DNA of 64,000 nucleotides, taken from the NCBI RefSeq assembly GCF_027797205.1, contig NZ_CP115607.1:1477288-1541287 (forward strand), given 5' to 3'. The position numbers were made by a program, and so were the translations under genes. Positions 42,718-50,697 of this stretch are shown here, piece by piece. The stretch comes from Campylobacter sp. VBCF_01 NA2. GTDB lineage: Bacteria; Campylobacterota; Campylobacteria; Campylobacterales; Campylobacteraceae. The notes below the pieces were generated by a model. The model did not search any database. It was given only the letters and a program-made list of their open reading frames with translations, and was not told the DNA's origin. Positions within the stretch are counted from its first letter, which is position 1, and each line of letters opens with the position of its first letter.

Positions 42718-43464
42718 AATTATCGCCGCACCGCTTGTGAGATTGTAAAAATAGCTTAGCGCTAGCCCGCTAAGGCAAAAAATCGCAGAAATTATCACAG
42801 CACTTATCATCATAATGCCTAAATTTTTCGAAATTTTCTCCGCGATAAATGGCGGGATCGTCATCAGCGAAATGACTAGTATCAGCCCCACAATCTGGAT
42901 CGCGCTCACAATCGCAAAGCTCGCCATTATCACCAAAACATAATAAAACACGCTCGTATTTACCCCACGAAGCGTGGCAAACTCCCTATCGAAGCTAATT
43001 GCCAAAAACTGCCTATAAAAGCAGATTATAATCAGCACAAAAACAGCGTCGCAAATGAGAGTGAAATTCAAGGTCGCGCTATCAATAGCCAAAATCGAGC
43101 CAAACAAAAAGCTCATCAAATCGCTTTTATAACCCGGCGCAAGGTCAGCAAAAATAATCCCCAGAGCCATACCAAAAGCCCAAATTGCGCCGATTATGGC
43201 GTCAAATCGTTCATTATTTCTAGCCGTGATATAAGCGATTATCAGAGCCAAAAGTAGCGAAAACACGCTCGCGCCCAAAAGTGGCGAAAATCCAAAATAT
43301 ATCGCCATACCGACCCCGCCATACGCCCCGTGCGCGATTCCACCGGCGATGAAGCTCATTTTATTTATGACGATCAGCGAACCTATCACGCCACAAATCA
43401 CGCTGACTAAAAGTGCGCCTATTAGGGCATTTCGCATAAATTCCAAAGCCAAAATTTCACTCAT
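42661..43464 (-). CDS. znuB: Metal ABC transporter permease (ZnuB-like)
   Basis: Membrane subunit of a zinc or manganese importer (ABC-3 family), 267 residues from MSEILALEFM. It has about eight helices, with SFIAGGIAHGAYGGVGMAIYFG (permease motif) and SALQIVGL-like segments (SAIQIVGLILVISLMTIPPFIAEKI). The start at 43464 overlaps the znuC stop by 8 nt with GGGGA before it; an upstream start at 43488 is open. The gene is last in znuA-znuC-znuB and overlaps the convergent DMT gene. Confidence 0.9.
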   Translation of the reverse strand: MSEILALEFMRNALIGALLVSVICGVIGSLIVINKMSFIAGGIAHGAYGGVGMAIYFGFSPLLGASVFSLLLALIIAYITARNNERFDAIIGAIWAFGMALGIIFADLAPGYKSDLMSFLFGSILAIDSATLNFTLICDAVFVLIIICFYRQFLAISFDREFATLRGVNTSVFYYVLVIMASFAIVSAIQIVGLILVISLMTIPPFIAEKISKNLGIMMISAVIISAIFCLSGLALSYFYNLTSGAAIILIASVCFFASALIAKFRA

Positions 43465-44221
43465 GCTCGTCCCCACAGTGGCAATCATTTAGCGCAAGCT
43501 CAACCGAGCAAAAATGCCCATGCTCCTCGCGCAGGTGCTTTAAAAACTTCGCCCTCCCACTCGGATGCACGCTGTGCATGTGAAGCGAACCACCACTGAC
43601 ATAAACAGCGCGGTTTGCGTAATTTAACGCCAAATTCAAATCATGACTAATCATAATAATGCCCGTGCCCTCTGAATTTAGGCTTTTTAATAGCTCATAA
43701 ATCTGCACCTGCCCCATAGTATCGATACTAGCCAAAGGTTCGTCCAAAAGCAAAATTTTCGCATTTGCGCACAGAGCGCGCGCGATATAGACCCGCTGTC
43801 TCTGCCCCCCACTTAGCTCGCTGATTTTTGCCTCGCCAAGATCTCTCATACCCACTCGCTCCAAGGCTTCAAGGGCTTTTAGGCGATCTTTTTTGGTGTA
43901 AAATCCAAAAATTTTTTTATCTATTAGCCCCATTAAAACCACATCAGCCACGCTGATTGGAAAGCTTTTGTTAATAGCGATGAATTGGGGCACATAGCCG
44001 ATTTGCTTCCTAGCAGCAACCGGGGATTTGCCAAGCACCTCGATTTTGCCACTATCTGGCCTTAAAAGTCCCAAAATCAGGCGCAAAAGCGTGCTTTTGC
44101 CACTGCCATTAGGGCCAAAAATTGATAAAAAATCGTTGATTTCATACTCTAAATTTATCGAATTTAAAATTTGGCGCTTTTCGTAAGAAAACGAAAGGTT
44201 GCTAAGCTTTACGGCGCTCAT
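43457..44221 (-). CDS. znuC: Metal ABC transporter ATP-binding protein (ZnuC-like)
   Basis: A 254-residue ATPase with Walker A FGPNGSGKSTLLRL (about 36-49), signature LSGGQRQRVYIARAL, Walker B KILLLDEPLASID and the switch His in MISHDLNLAL. The last 30 residues (HLREEHGHFCSVELALNDCHCGDEHE) contain three Cys and four His and could bind zinc. Its start overlaps the znuA stop by 4 nt. It powers import of the metal delivered by ZnuA. Confidence 0.93.
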   Translation of the reverse strand: MSAVKLSNLSFSYEKRQILNSINLEYEINDFLSIFGPNGSGKSTLLRLILGLLRPDSGKIEVLGKSPVAARKQIGYVPQFIAINKSFPISVADVVLMGLIDKKIFGFYTKKDRLKALEALERVGMRDLGEAKISELSGGQRQRVYIARALCANAKILLLDEPLASIDTMGQVQIYELLKSLNSEGTGIIMISHDLNLALNYANRAVYVSGGSLHMHSVHPSGRAKFLKHLREEHGHFCSVELALNDCHCGDEHE

Positions 44222-45114
44222 TTTTGCGCCCCCGCAGCCGAGATTTCATCTATTAATTTTTTAAGCTCGCTTTGCCACTCATAGCTTAAAAAATCGATTT
44301 GTGTGAGCTTTGCGCCTGTTTGGGTGGCTAGGATTTGCGCTGCCTTGCTTGCAAACTGCGGGCTAGTGAAGATCACGCCGATTTTTTCATCATTTGCTAG
44401 CTTTATCAAATCCGCCAAATCAGCCGGTTTTGGCTCGCCCCCACCTTGCTCGACTGCGATTTGTATGAGTTCATACCTGCGCGCAAAATACCCAAGTGTA
44501 GGGTGATAAATGATAAATTTCGCCCCAGATAAATTTGATAAATTTTGCAAGGCATAAGCGTGAAGCTCGTCTAATTCTGCCTCAAATTTAGCCAAATTTT
44601 GCTCGTATTTGGCGCAGTTTGCGCTGTTTAATTCGCATAAATTTTTAGCGATATTTTGCGAAATTTGTTTTACCAAAATCGGATCTAGCCAAATGTGCGG
44701 ATCGGCTCCGTCGTGGGCGTGCTCGGCGTGGTCGTGTTTTTCGGCATAGTCGTGTTCTTCGCCCTCTTCGCCTAAATTTTCGAAATTTACCTTCTCTATC
44801 CCTGCGCTTAAATCATAAAATTTCACCCCGCTAGCGTTTGCGCTAAACCTTTTTAGCCACACCTCATCAAACTCCGTGCCTATGCCAAAATACGCCACGC
44901 TCTTTGCGATATCACGCATTGTGGCGGGTTTGGGCTCGTATGTGTGAGGATCGGCGCTCTTATCCACGACGCTTTTTATCACAAAATCATCATCTGCGAT
45001 TTTTTGCGCGAAATATCTCACAGGCTCGATTGTTACGCTAATTTGCGCCAAATCTTGGGCAAAATTTGCGCTAAATAAAAATGGGATTATCAAAAATTTG
45101 GGCAAAATTTTCAT
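44218..45114 (-). CDS. znuA: Zinc ABC transporter substrate-binding protein (ZnuA-like)
   Basis: A 298-residue periplasmic binding protein (cluster A-I) with a signal peptide ending near FSANFA. Metal ligands are at ISVTIEPVRYFAQKI, DPHTYEPKP (His), DPHIWLDP and the C-terminal region. A His/Asp/Glu-rich loop (HDYAEKHDHAEHAHDGADPH, about 118-137) indicates zinc rather than manganese. AAGGAG precedes the ATG. It heads znuA-znuC-znuB. No Fur/Zur site could be identified by eye in the short upstream region. Confidence 0.93.
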   Translation of the reverse strand: MKILPKFLIIPFLFSANFAQDLAQISVTIEPVRYFAQKIADDDFVIKSVVDKSADPHTYEPKPATMRDIAKSVAYFGIGTEFDEVWLKRFSANASGVKFYDLSAGIEKVNFENLGEEGEEHDYAEKHDHAEHAHDGADPHIWLDPILVKQISQNIAKNLCELNSANCAKYEQNLAKFEAELDELHAYALQNLSNLSGAKFIIYHPTLGYFARRYELIQIAVEQGGGEPKPADLADLIKLANDEKIGVIFTSPQFASKAAQILATQTGAKLTQIDFLSYEWQSELKKLIDEISAAGAQK

Positions 45115-45191
45115 AAATTCTCCTTGTAAAACTGACGATTATATCATTTATAATAGAAATTTTGGTATTATTGCGAGAATTTGAGGTCGTT

Positions 45192-45923
45192 ATGGAAAAT
45201 ATCTGGGACAAAAAAGCCGAAACTTACGCTAAATTCGATACAAATTTAAATGAATTTGGACAAAATTTATTTAAATTTATCGAAGATGAGGGCATAAATT
45301 TCGCAGGCAAAAGCGTCATCGACATAGGCGCAGGAACCGGCGTGTATTCGCTATATATCGCTACTTTGGGCGCTAAGCTTTACGCTCTTGATAGCTCGGT
45401 TGCAATGCTTGGCGAGCTAAAAATCAGCGCGCAAAAACATGGCATTAATGTGGAGCAAATCATAAACGATGATTTTGCCAGTTTTACCCAGAAAAATGAG
45501 CTTAAATTTGACATTGCGTTTTTGAGTATGAGCCCTGCACTGCGCACTAAGCAGGACTTTGATATGTTTTTAAATCTAGCAAAACGCAAAATTTATGTAA
45601 ATTGGGCGAGCGAGCGAAATTCCTCGATGTTGGCGCCGATTTTCGCGCATTTTGGGATAAAAAAATCTAGTCTAAATTTAACCACGCAAAATTTCGAGTT
45701 AAATTTAAAAAACAAAAATATCCCTTACAAATCGCGCGAGATTAGCGAAAGGCGCATACAAAGGCGAAATTTGGGCGAAGCGGTGCAAAATGCGCTGTGG
45801 CATTTGGGGGTAAATGGCGCAAATATCAGCGAAAAGGCGCTAGAAAATCTTTTGGAAAAACAGGTAAAAAATGGGATTATCACAGATGAGATCAACGCTA
45901 CTTTCAAAGCTTTTATTATTTAG
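45192..45923 (+). CDS. Class I SAM-dependent methyltransferase
   Basis: A 243-residue methyltransferase from the start MENIWDKKAETYAKFD. Motif I is VIDIGAGTGVYSLYIA (about 39-54), followed by LYALDSSVAMLGELKISA and FDIAFLSMSPALRTKQDFDMF. The substrate is not evident. An open extension to 45162 has no clear ribosome site, so I set the start at 45192. The peroxidase-like gene begins inside its 3' end in another frame (53-nt overlap). Confidence 0.82.
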   Translation: MENIWDKKAETYAKFDTNLNEFGQNLFKFIEDEGINFAGKSVIDIGAGTGVYSLYIATLGAKLYALDSSVAMLGELKISAQKHGINVEQIINDDFASFTQKNELKFDIAFLSMSPALRTKQDFDMFLNLAKRKIYVNWASERNSSMLAPIFAHFGIKKSSLNLTTQNFELNLKNKNIPYKSREISERRIQRRNLGEAVQNALWHLGVNGANISEKALENLLEKQVKNGIITDEINATFKAFII

Positions 45924-46746
45924 TATTGTCCCTATTTTAGGCATTTGCGATGATATTTTCATACCGCTAAAAATGCCAGCGTTTAGCCCCGAAAAAGCTA
46001 GCCTTGGCATGAAGCTTTACCGCGACGCTAAATTTAGCGAGCAAAAGCGCTCTTGCGATAGCTGCCACAATCTCTACCTAAACTCATCGGGCGCTAGCGT
46101 GCGAAATGGCGAAATCCCCACAATCCTAAACGCTTATTATATCGAGCGATACTCGGGCGGAAACTTTTTCCCTAGCCTAAATGAGCGCATTAAAACCTCG
46201 GTTTTAAGCCCCAAAGAGTTAGCCTCATCAAAAGAGAAAATCGAGCTAATAATCACCCAAAATATAGCCTACAAACGCGAATTTAAAAAGCTCTATGGCA
46301 AGGCAAATTTCGAAAATTTCGTCGATGCCCTAGGCGAGTATCTGAAATCAAAAACCACGATAAATTCTAAATTTGACCGCGTTTTGCGCAATGAGGAAAA
46401 ATTCAGCGAAAGCGAATTTAAGGGCTATTTGCTCTTTATCGAGCTGTGTTCGTATTGCCACAATGGCGCGAATTTAGGCACCAACTCATACGCCAAAGTG
46501 CCTAATAAAAACCTGAATTTCAACCCAAACACAAGGATTTCAAACCATCGAAGCCACACTTACAACTATCGAAGCCACACTTACAAAAGAGTGCCGACCC
46601 TGCGAAATATCACCAAAACAGCCCCTTACATAAACGGCGAGTATTCGCTAGCGCGCTCGATTAAATTTTTGTTCCGCGATGTGTTTGATTACAGCTTAGA
46701 TGATGATGATTTGCAAAATTTGCTGGATTTTTTGGCGACATTATAA
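45871..46746 (+). CDS. Di-haem cytochrome c peroxidase-like protein
   Basis: A 291-residue periplasmic protein with a signal peptide and two haem motifs, CDSCH (about 63-67) and CSYCH (about 191-195). The layout matches the CCP/MauG family: an N-terminal haem followed by GEIPTILNA, and a C-terminal haem followed by VPTLRNITKTAPYINGEYSLARSIKFLF. An in-frame duplication of seven residues (RSHTYNY/RSHTYK) lies just before VPTLRN, where homologues usually have a short loop. The start at 45871 has AGG 7 nt before it; MRSTLL at 45886 is an alternative. It may reduce peroxide or oxidise an unknown protein. Confidence 0.85.
   Translation: MGLSQMRSTLLSKLLLFSIVPILGICDDIFIPLKMPAFSPEKASLGMKLYRDAKFSEQKRSCDSCHNLYLNSSGASVRNGEIPTILNAYYIERYSGGNFFPSLNERIKTSVLSPKELASSKEKIELIITQNIAYKREFKKLYGKANFENFVDALGEYLKSKTTINSKFDRVLRNEEKFSESEFKGYLLFIELCSYCHNGANLGTNSYAKVPNKNLNFNPNTRISNHRSHTYNYRSHTYKRVPTLRNITKTAPYINGEYSLARSIKFLFRDVFDYSLDDDDLQNLLDFLATL
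46545..46586 (+). repeat. Tandem 21-nt duplication in the peroxidase-like gene
   Basis: Two adjacent 21-nt units differ at one base (ATCGAAGCCACACTTACAA shared, 46547-46565 and 46568-46586). The unit is a multiple of three, so copy changes would keep frame. Confidence 0.85.
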
Positions 46747-46752
46747 GGAGTT

Positions 46753-49263
46753 ATGATGAAAAAATTATTTTCAAATTTTAACCAAATTAGTAAAGACACC
46801 ATAAACTGGATAATCATGAGTATTATCATGATAATAAGCCTTAGCTTCGCGCTAAGTTACTTTATCTCGCTAAAAAATGTCTCAGACTACAACGCCGTAA
46901 CACGCCAAATGACGATGATTTATGATGCGAACACTAGGCTAAATACGCTCTTTTCCTCTGATAAACCTAGCCGCGATTTTAGCTCGATTAACGAAAATAT
47001 GAAAGTCGTGTATAACACCCTAGATACGCTGGGACAAAATCCGCTGATTTTGGATAATTCATTTAGCAACGATGTCGAGTATCTAAAAACAGCCTTTGCT
47101 GAAAAAATCAAACTCATCGACGAGCTAGGCGCGCTAAATTCGCAAAATAGCGTCATCTTGCACGCGATAGAGCAAAAATACATCAACCCAAACTCACGCT
47201 ACGAAGTGGTAAATATTTTCTCGCAAATCACGCAGCTAAACTACAATAACTACACCGAAATTTACGCCCTAAAAGAAAAAATAAAATACATAACTCCGCA
47301 AAATTTAACCGAGCAAAATTTCTTAAAAAACGCAAATTTGGTGCTTGATAATCTCACTAAGCTAAATTTAATCATCACCCGAAATGAAAGCGCAATCAAC
47401 GGCAAATTCAAGGATTTAAGGGAAAAATTTGCGAATTTCAACGCCGAATTTTACAACTCGTTTTCCGAAATGACTATGGTTTTTACCGCGATATTTTTGA
47501 CATTTTTGCTCATCACCTACATGGTAAATTCAGACGCAATCAGCAAAAAACAAAAACTCCGCCCATACAAAGCCCTAGTCGATAGGGACGAAAACGCCGT
47601 ATTTTTGCTAAATCATAAATTTCAAATCACCTACGCTAACAAGCAAGTAACCGAAATGTTTGGCTACAAACTAGACGAGCTAAAAGGCAAGGATATCGGC
47701 ATAATCGCAGCTAGCGAGGACCATGCCAAATTCGAAAAAAAACTTAAAGAAGAAAGCGATAAGATTGGATATTTCACGCAGCAGCTGCGTTTGCTAGATA
47801 AAAATGGCACGCCGATTAACTCCAAAATAAAGCTCTCAAAATTAGACGAAAAGTCCAAATACCCACACTATGGCGTTTTTATCAAAGATATGCGCCCAAA
47901 TGAAGCTATGCAAGCTAGCCTAGCAGCAGCAGAGCAAACCCTGCTCGAACAAGGCTATGTCGATAAAATGACAAATTTCGGTAGCGAACTAGCCCTAAAT
48001 GAAAGGATAATCAAACCAGAGATAGAAGGCTATATCATCTACCTAACAATCGCGAATTTTGATAATCTTAGACTATTTTATTCTAGCGATATTACTAGCC
48101 AAATCATAAAGGTATTTGCAAGGTCGCTTGATTTGTTTTTGGTCACAGAAAAAATCCCAGCCCAGCCATTTCGTATGCAAGGCGATGAATTTTGCCTATT
48201 TTATCCCGTTCATAAAGCTAGCAAAGAAAATATCGATAATAGAATTATTGTCGCAAATCATGTGCGCAAAATCATCGCAAAATTTACAAACCAACAGACC
48301 AAAATCGCAACCAAAGCTGGCGACATAAGCGTAACGATAAATGTCGTGGCTGGCGTAAGTAGCAATAAAGACAATAATCGCGCTACAAGGGTGTTTCAAG
48401 CGGTCATGGCGATGTATGAAGCACAGCAAAAAAACGAAAATTTGGAGTATTACCGCCCAAACAACCCAATCGAGCTAAAATACGCCCAAAACCAACTGAT
48501 GATAAATACAATCCAGCAAGCGATCAAAACAAACCATGTCTTCGTGCTAGTCCAGCCGATTTTCGATATCTCAAAATCAGATCCAAACGGCAGAGAATAC
48601 GGCACGCAAAGGACAAATTTCGTCCCTCTTGTCTATGAAATTTTAATCCGTCTAATCGATGATTCTGGCAGGGTTAGGCACCCGGGCGAGTTTATGGATG
48701 TCGCAAAACAGGCCTCACTTTACACTTCGCTGACAAAAATCGTAATCGAGGAGGCATTTAGGCTAATCGAAAATTTCCCAAATTCGAAATTTAGTATAAA
48801 TTTGTCGTTTTTCGATATCGCAAACAACGAAATTCGCGCACTTTTGGAAGAAAAATTAGCAAAGGCAAAAAACGCGAAAAATCTCTTTATCGAAATTTTA
48901 GAGAGCGAGGAATTCGACGATTACGATAGCCTGCGAAAGTTTATCGCCACAGCCAAAAACCGCGGCTGCAAGATAGCTATCGACGACTTTGGCTCGGGGT
49001 ATTCGAACTACTACCGCGTTTTGACGCTCGATGTGGATTTCATCAAAATCGACGGCGCACTCATCAAAGATATCGTAGCTGATGAAAGCTCGCGCGCGAT
49101 TGTGGAGACTATCACAGCCTTTGCAAAAAACAGAAATTACGAAATCATCGCAGAATATGTCGAAAATCACCAAATTTCGACGATTTTGGAGAGCATGGGT
49201 ATAAAATACATGCAAGGATTTTTTTACAGCAAACCAATGGAACCATCAAAAATCGCCGTGTAA
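46753..49263 (+). CDS. PAS-GGDEF-EAL membrane signalling protein
   Basis: An 836-residue protein with two membrane segments (about 19-40 and 238-258) enclosing a helical periplasmic sensor. A PAS domain follows (VFLLNHKFQITYANKQVTEMFGYKLDEL, about 280). A diguanylate cyclase domain has MQGDEF in place of GGDEF (about 475). The EAL phosphodiesterase domain spans about 600-836. In the EAL part the catalytic residues are kept: YEILIRL, FSINLS, FIEILESE, IDDFGSGYSN, FIKIDG and AEYVENHQ. It is therefore more likely to break down c-di-GMP than to make it. AGGAG precedes two adjacent ATG codons. It follows the peroxidase gene by 6 nt. Confidence 0.9.
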   Translation: MMKKLFSNFNQISKDTINWIIMSIIMIISLSFALSYFISLKNVSDYNAVTRQMTMIYDANTRLNTLFSSDKPSRDFSSINENMKVVYNTLDTLGQNPLILDNSFSNDVEYLKTAFAEKIKLIDELGALNSQNSVILHAIEQKYINPNSRYEVVNIFSQITQLNYNNYTEIYALKEKIKYITPQNLTEQNFLKNANLVLDNLTKLNLIITRNESAINGKFKDLREKFANFNAEFYNSFSEMTMVFTAIFLTFLLITYMVNSDAISKKQKLRPYKALVDRDENAVFLLNHKFQITYANKQVTEMFGYKLDELKGKDIGIIAASEDHAKFEKKLKEESDKIGYFTQQLRLLDKNGTPINSKIKLSKLDEKSKYPHYGVFIKDMRPNEAMQASLAAAEQTLLEQGYVDKMTNFGSELALNERIIKPEIEGYIIYLTIANFDNLRLFYSSDITSQIIKVFARSLDLFLVTEKIPAQPFRMQGDEFCLFYPVHKASKENIDNRIIVANHVRKIIAKFTNQQTKIATKAGDISVTINVVAGVSSNKDNNRATRVFQAVMAMYEAQQKNENLEYYRPNNPIELKYAQNQLMINTIQQAIKTNHVFVLVQPIFDISKSDPNGREYGTQRTNFVPLVYEILIRLIDDSGRVRHPGEFMDVAKQASLYTSLTKIVIEEAFRLIENFPNSKFSINLSFFDIANNEIRALLEEKLAKAKNAKNLFIEILESEEFDDYDSLRKFIATAKNRGCKIAIDDFGSGYSNYYRVLTLDVDFIKIDGALIKDIVADESSRAIVETITAFAKNRNYEIIAEYVENHQISTILESMGIKYMQGFFYSKPMEPSKIAV

Positions 49264-49277
49264 GCTATATTTGCAAG

Positions 49278-49423
49278 GAAATGCGAAGCATTTCAGTAAA
49301 ATTAAATCAGCTAAATTTAAAGCGAAGCTTTAAATTTAGCCACCTTAAAAGCGTCGTCGGGGGTTGGGGGATTGTAAGGGGGAAGGGGCGCGACCTCGCA
49401 ATTCAAGCCCCATTCCCCCTTAC
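49278..49423 (+). repeat. G-rich structured intergenic element, copy B
   Basis: Hairpin GAAATGC-GAA-GCATTTC (49278-49294) and a 14-bp hairpin with the same GAA loop (49310-49340) open the element. CACC, GCGTCG and four G-runs at 49359-49388 (5, 5, 5 and 4 Gs) follow, then the core GCGACCTCGCAA. The C-rich arm 49407-49423 pairs with 49374-49389. Order, loop and core match copy A at 18857-18940, although the stem sequences differ. Confidence 0.65.
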
Positions 49424-49501
49424 GAGAAAAACACGGCGCAGGTTAAATTCAAAAAATAATTTAATGCTAAATTTAGGTTGAAATTTGAATTTAAATTTTA
49501 C

Positions 49502-49603
49502 TGGATTGCTTCGGCGATAAATCGCCTCGCAATGACAAATCAAACAACACGCTCAATCTGTCATTGCGAGAATTTTGCGTAAGCAAAATTCGTGGCAATC
49601 TAC
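49502..49603. repeat. Inverted pair of TCATTGCGAG/GGCAATC-type repeats
   Basis: Left unit: GGATTGC, inner hairpin GGCGATAAATCGCC, then TCGCAATGACA. Right unit is inverted: TGTCATTGCGA, inner hairpin GAATTTTGCGTAAGCAAAATTC, then GTGGCAATCTA. Conserved ends with variable hairpin cores match a repeat type scattered through many bacterial genomes. Confidence 0.7.
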
Positions 49604-49639
49604 GAACATAAAATTCAGGGGCAGTGTTTTTGCGGAATT

Positions 49640-50614
49640 TTACCCATTTTTTCTGTTATACAAAATCGAGCAAACAAAGGCAGAAAAAATAAAAATTATC
49701 CCCAGTGTGCCGGTTATCACCTCGCTGATTTCAAATTCGAGCTTGATAAACATAATCGCTGCAAGCGTGCCAATCGCATAATGCGCGCCGTGTTCTAAAA
49801 AAATAAACTTCGCCAGCGTGCCACGCTCGACCAAATATATCGTGAGTGAGCGCACAAACATCGCCCCAGCCCCAAGTCCTAGCATGATGATAAAGATATT
49901 GTTGCTTAGCGCAAACGCCCCAATCACGCCGTCAAAGCTAAAACTAGCGTCCAGCATTTCGAGGTAAATAAAGCCGTTTAGGCCGTTTCTAACGCCACCA
50001 GCACTAAAAATTTTATCAAACGACTTTATCAAAATAAACAAAATTATCGCGCTAAAATATGCGATAATCGCCGTTTTTGAGGGGATTAAAACAGCCAAAA
50101 CTACGCCTAAAATCACAGCGAGTAAAATTTCAAATTTTGGGAAATTTTTGAGCCTTCTTACCAAAGCATTTTCTTCTAAAACCCGTATCCAAGGCTCTCT
50201 ATCCTCATCGTCGAAGAAAAAGCTCAAAAACACCATCATCAAAAACGCCCCGCCAAAAATGTAAATGCCGTCTTTGTTTTCTTCTAAAATTTCACTATAC
50301 CGCGCAGGGTTGTTTAGTGCTAAATTTAGGCTCTCGAAAAGCCCCAAATGCGAAGCAGCACTTACTATGATAATCGGAAATGCGAACCTCATACCAAAAA
50401 CCGCCACAGGTATGCCCCATACGATAAACCTTTTGCGCCAAATCGCGTTCATATCCGCTAAAACTTTGGCATTTACCACGGCATTATCAAAACTTAGGCT
50501 GATTTCTAAAATCGACAAAAGCGCGCAAATATACGCCCCAGCAAATCCGCCTAAAAAAAACCCTACCAAAACAGCTATAAATAATATGAAAAATGATGAA
50601 TAAAAATAACGCAA
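49640..50614 (-). CDS. DUF475 (TerC-related) membrane protein
   Basis: A 324-residue protein with about nine hydrophobic segments. Acidic in-membrane motifs parallel those of TerC: ALLSILEISLSFDNAVVNAKVL (about 32-53) and FIYLEMLDASFSFDGVIGAFAL (about 213). DUF475 members are grouped with TerC and presumed to move metal ions; no substrate is proven. A charged loop (FFFDDEDREPWIRVLEENALVRRL) separates the halves. It is convergent with the EAL gene and divergent from the antiporter gene. Confidence 0.85.
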   Translation of the reverse strand: MRYFYSSFFILFIAVLVGFFLGGFAGAYICALLSILEISLSFDNAVVNAKVLADMNAIWRKRFIVWGIPVAVFGMRFAFPIIIVSAASHLGLFESLNLALNNPARYSEILEENKDGIYIFGGAFLMMVFLSFFFDDEDREPWIRVLEENALVRRLKNFPKFEILLAVILGVVLAVLIPSKTAIIAYFSAIILFILIKSFDKIFSAGGVRNGLNGFIYLEMLDASFSFDGVIGAFALSNNIFIIMLGLGAGAMFVRSLTIYLVERGTLAKFIFLEHGAHYAIGTLAAIMFIKLEFEISEVITGTLGIIFIFSAFVCSILYNRKNG

Positions 50615-50697
50615 ATTTTTCCTTTTTTTGAGCGATTTTAGCGTAAATTTGCCTTGAATTTAATATAATTTGCCCAAATTCCACACAAAGGCAAAAA

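Larger units (their letters stand above)
49264..49639. other. 376-nt repeat-bearing intergenic region
   Basis: Between convergent genes. It holds the second G-rich structured element (49278-49423) and an inverted pair of TCATTGCGAG repeats (49502-49603). I see no convincing gene; apparent open frames cross the repeats. Confidence 0.7.

Noticed and set aside
49281..49481. Open frame of 66 codons crossing the G-rich element
   Set aside because: It is explained by the repeat element; composition is not protein-like and there is no good ribosome site.
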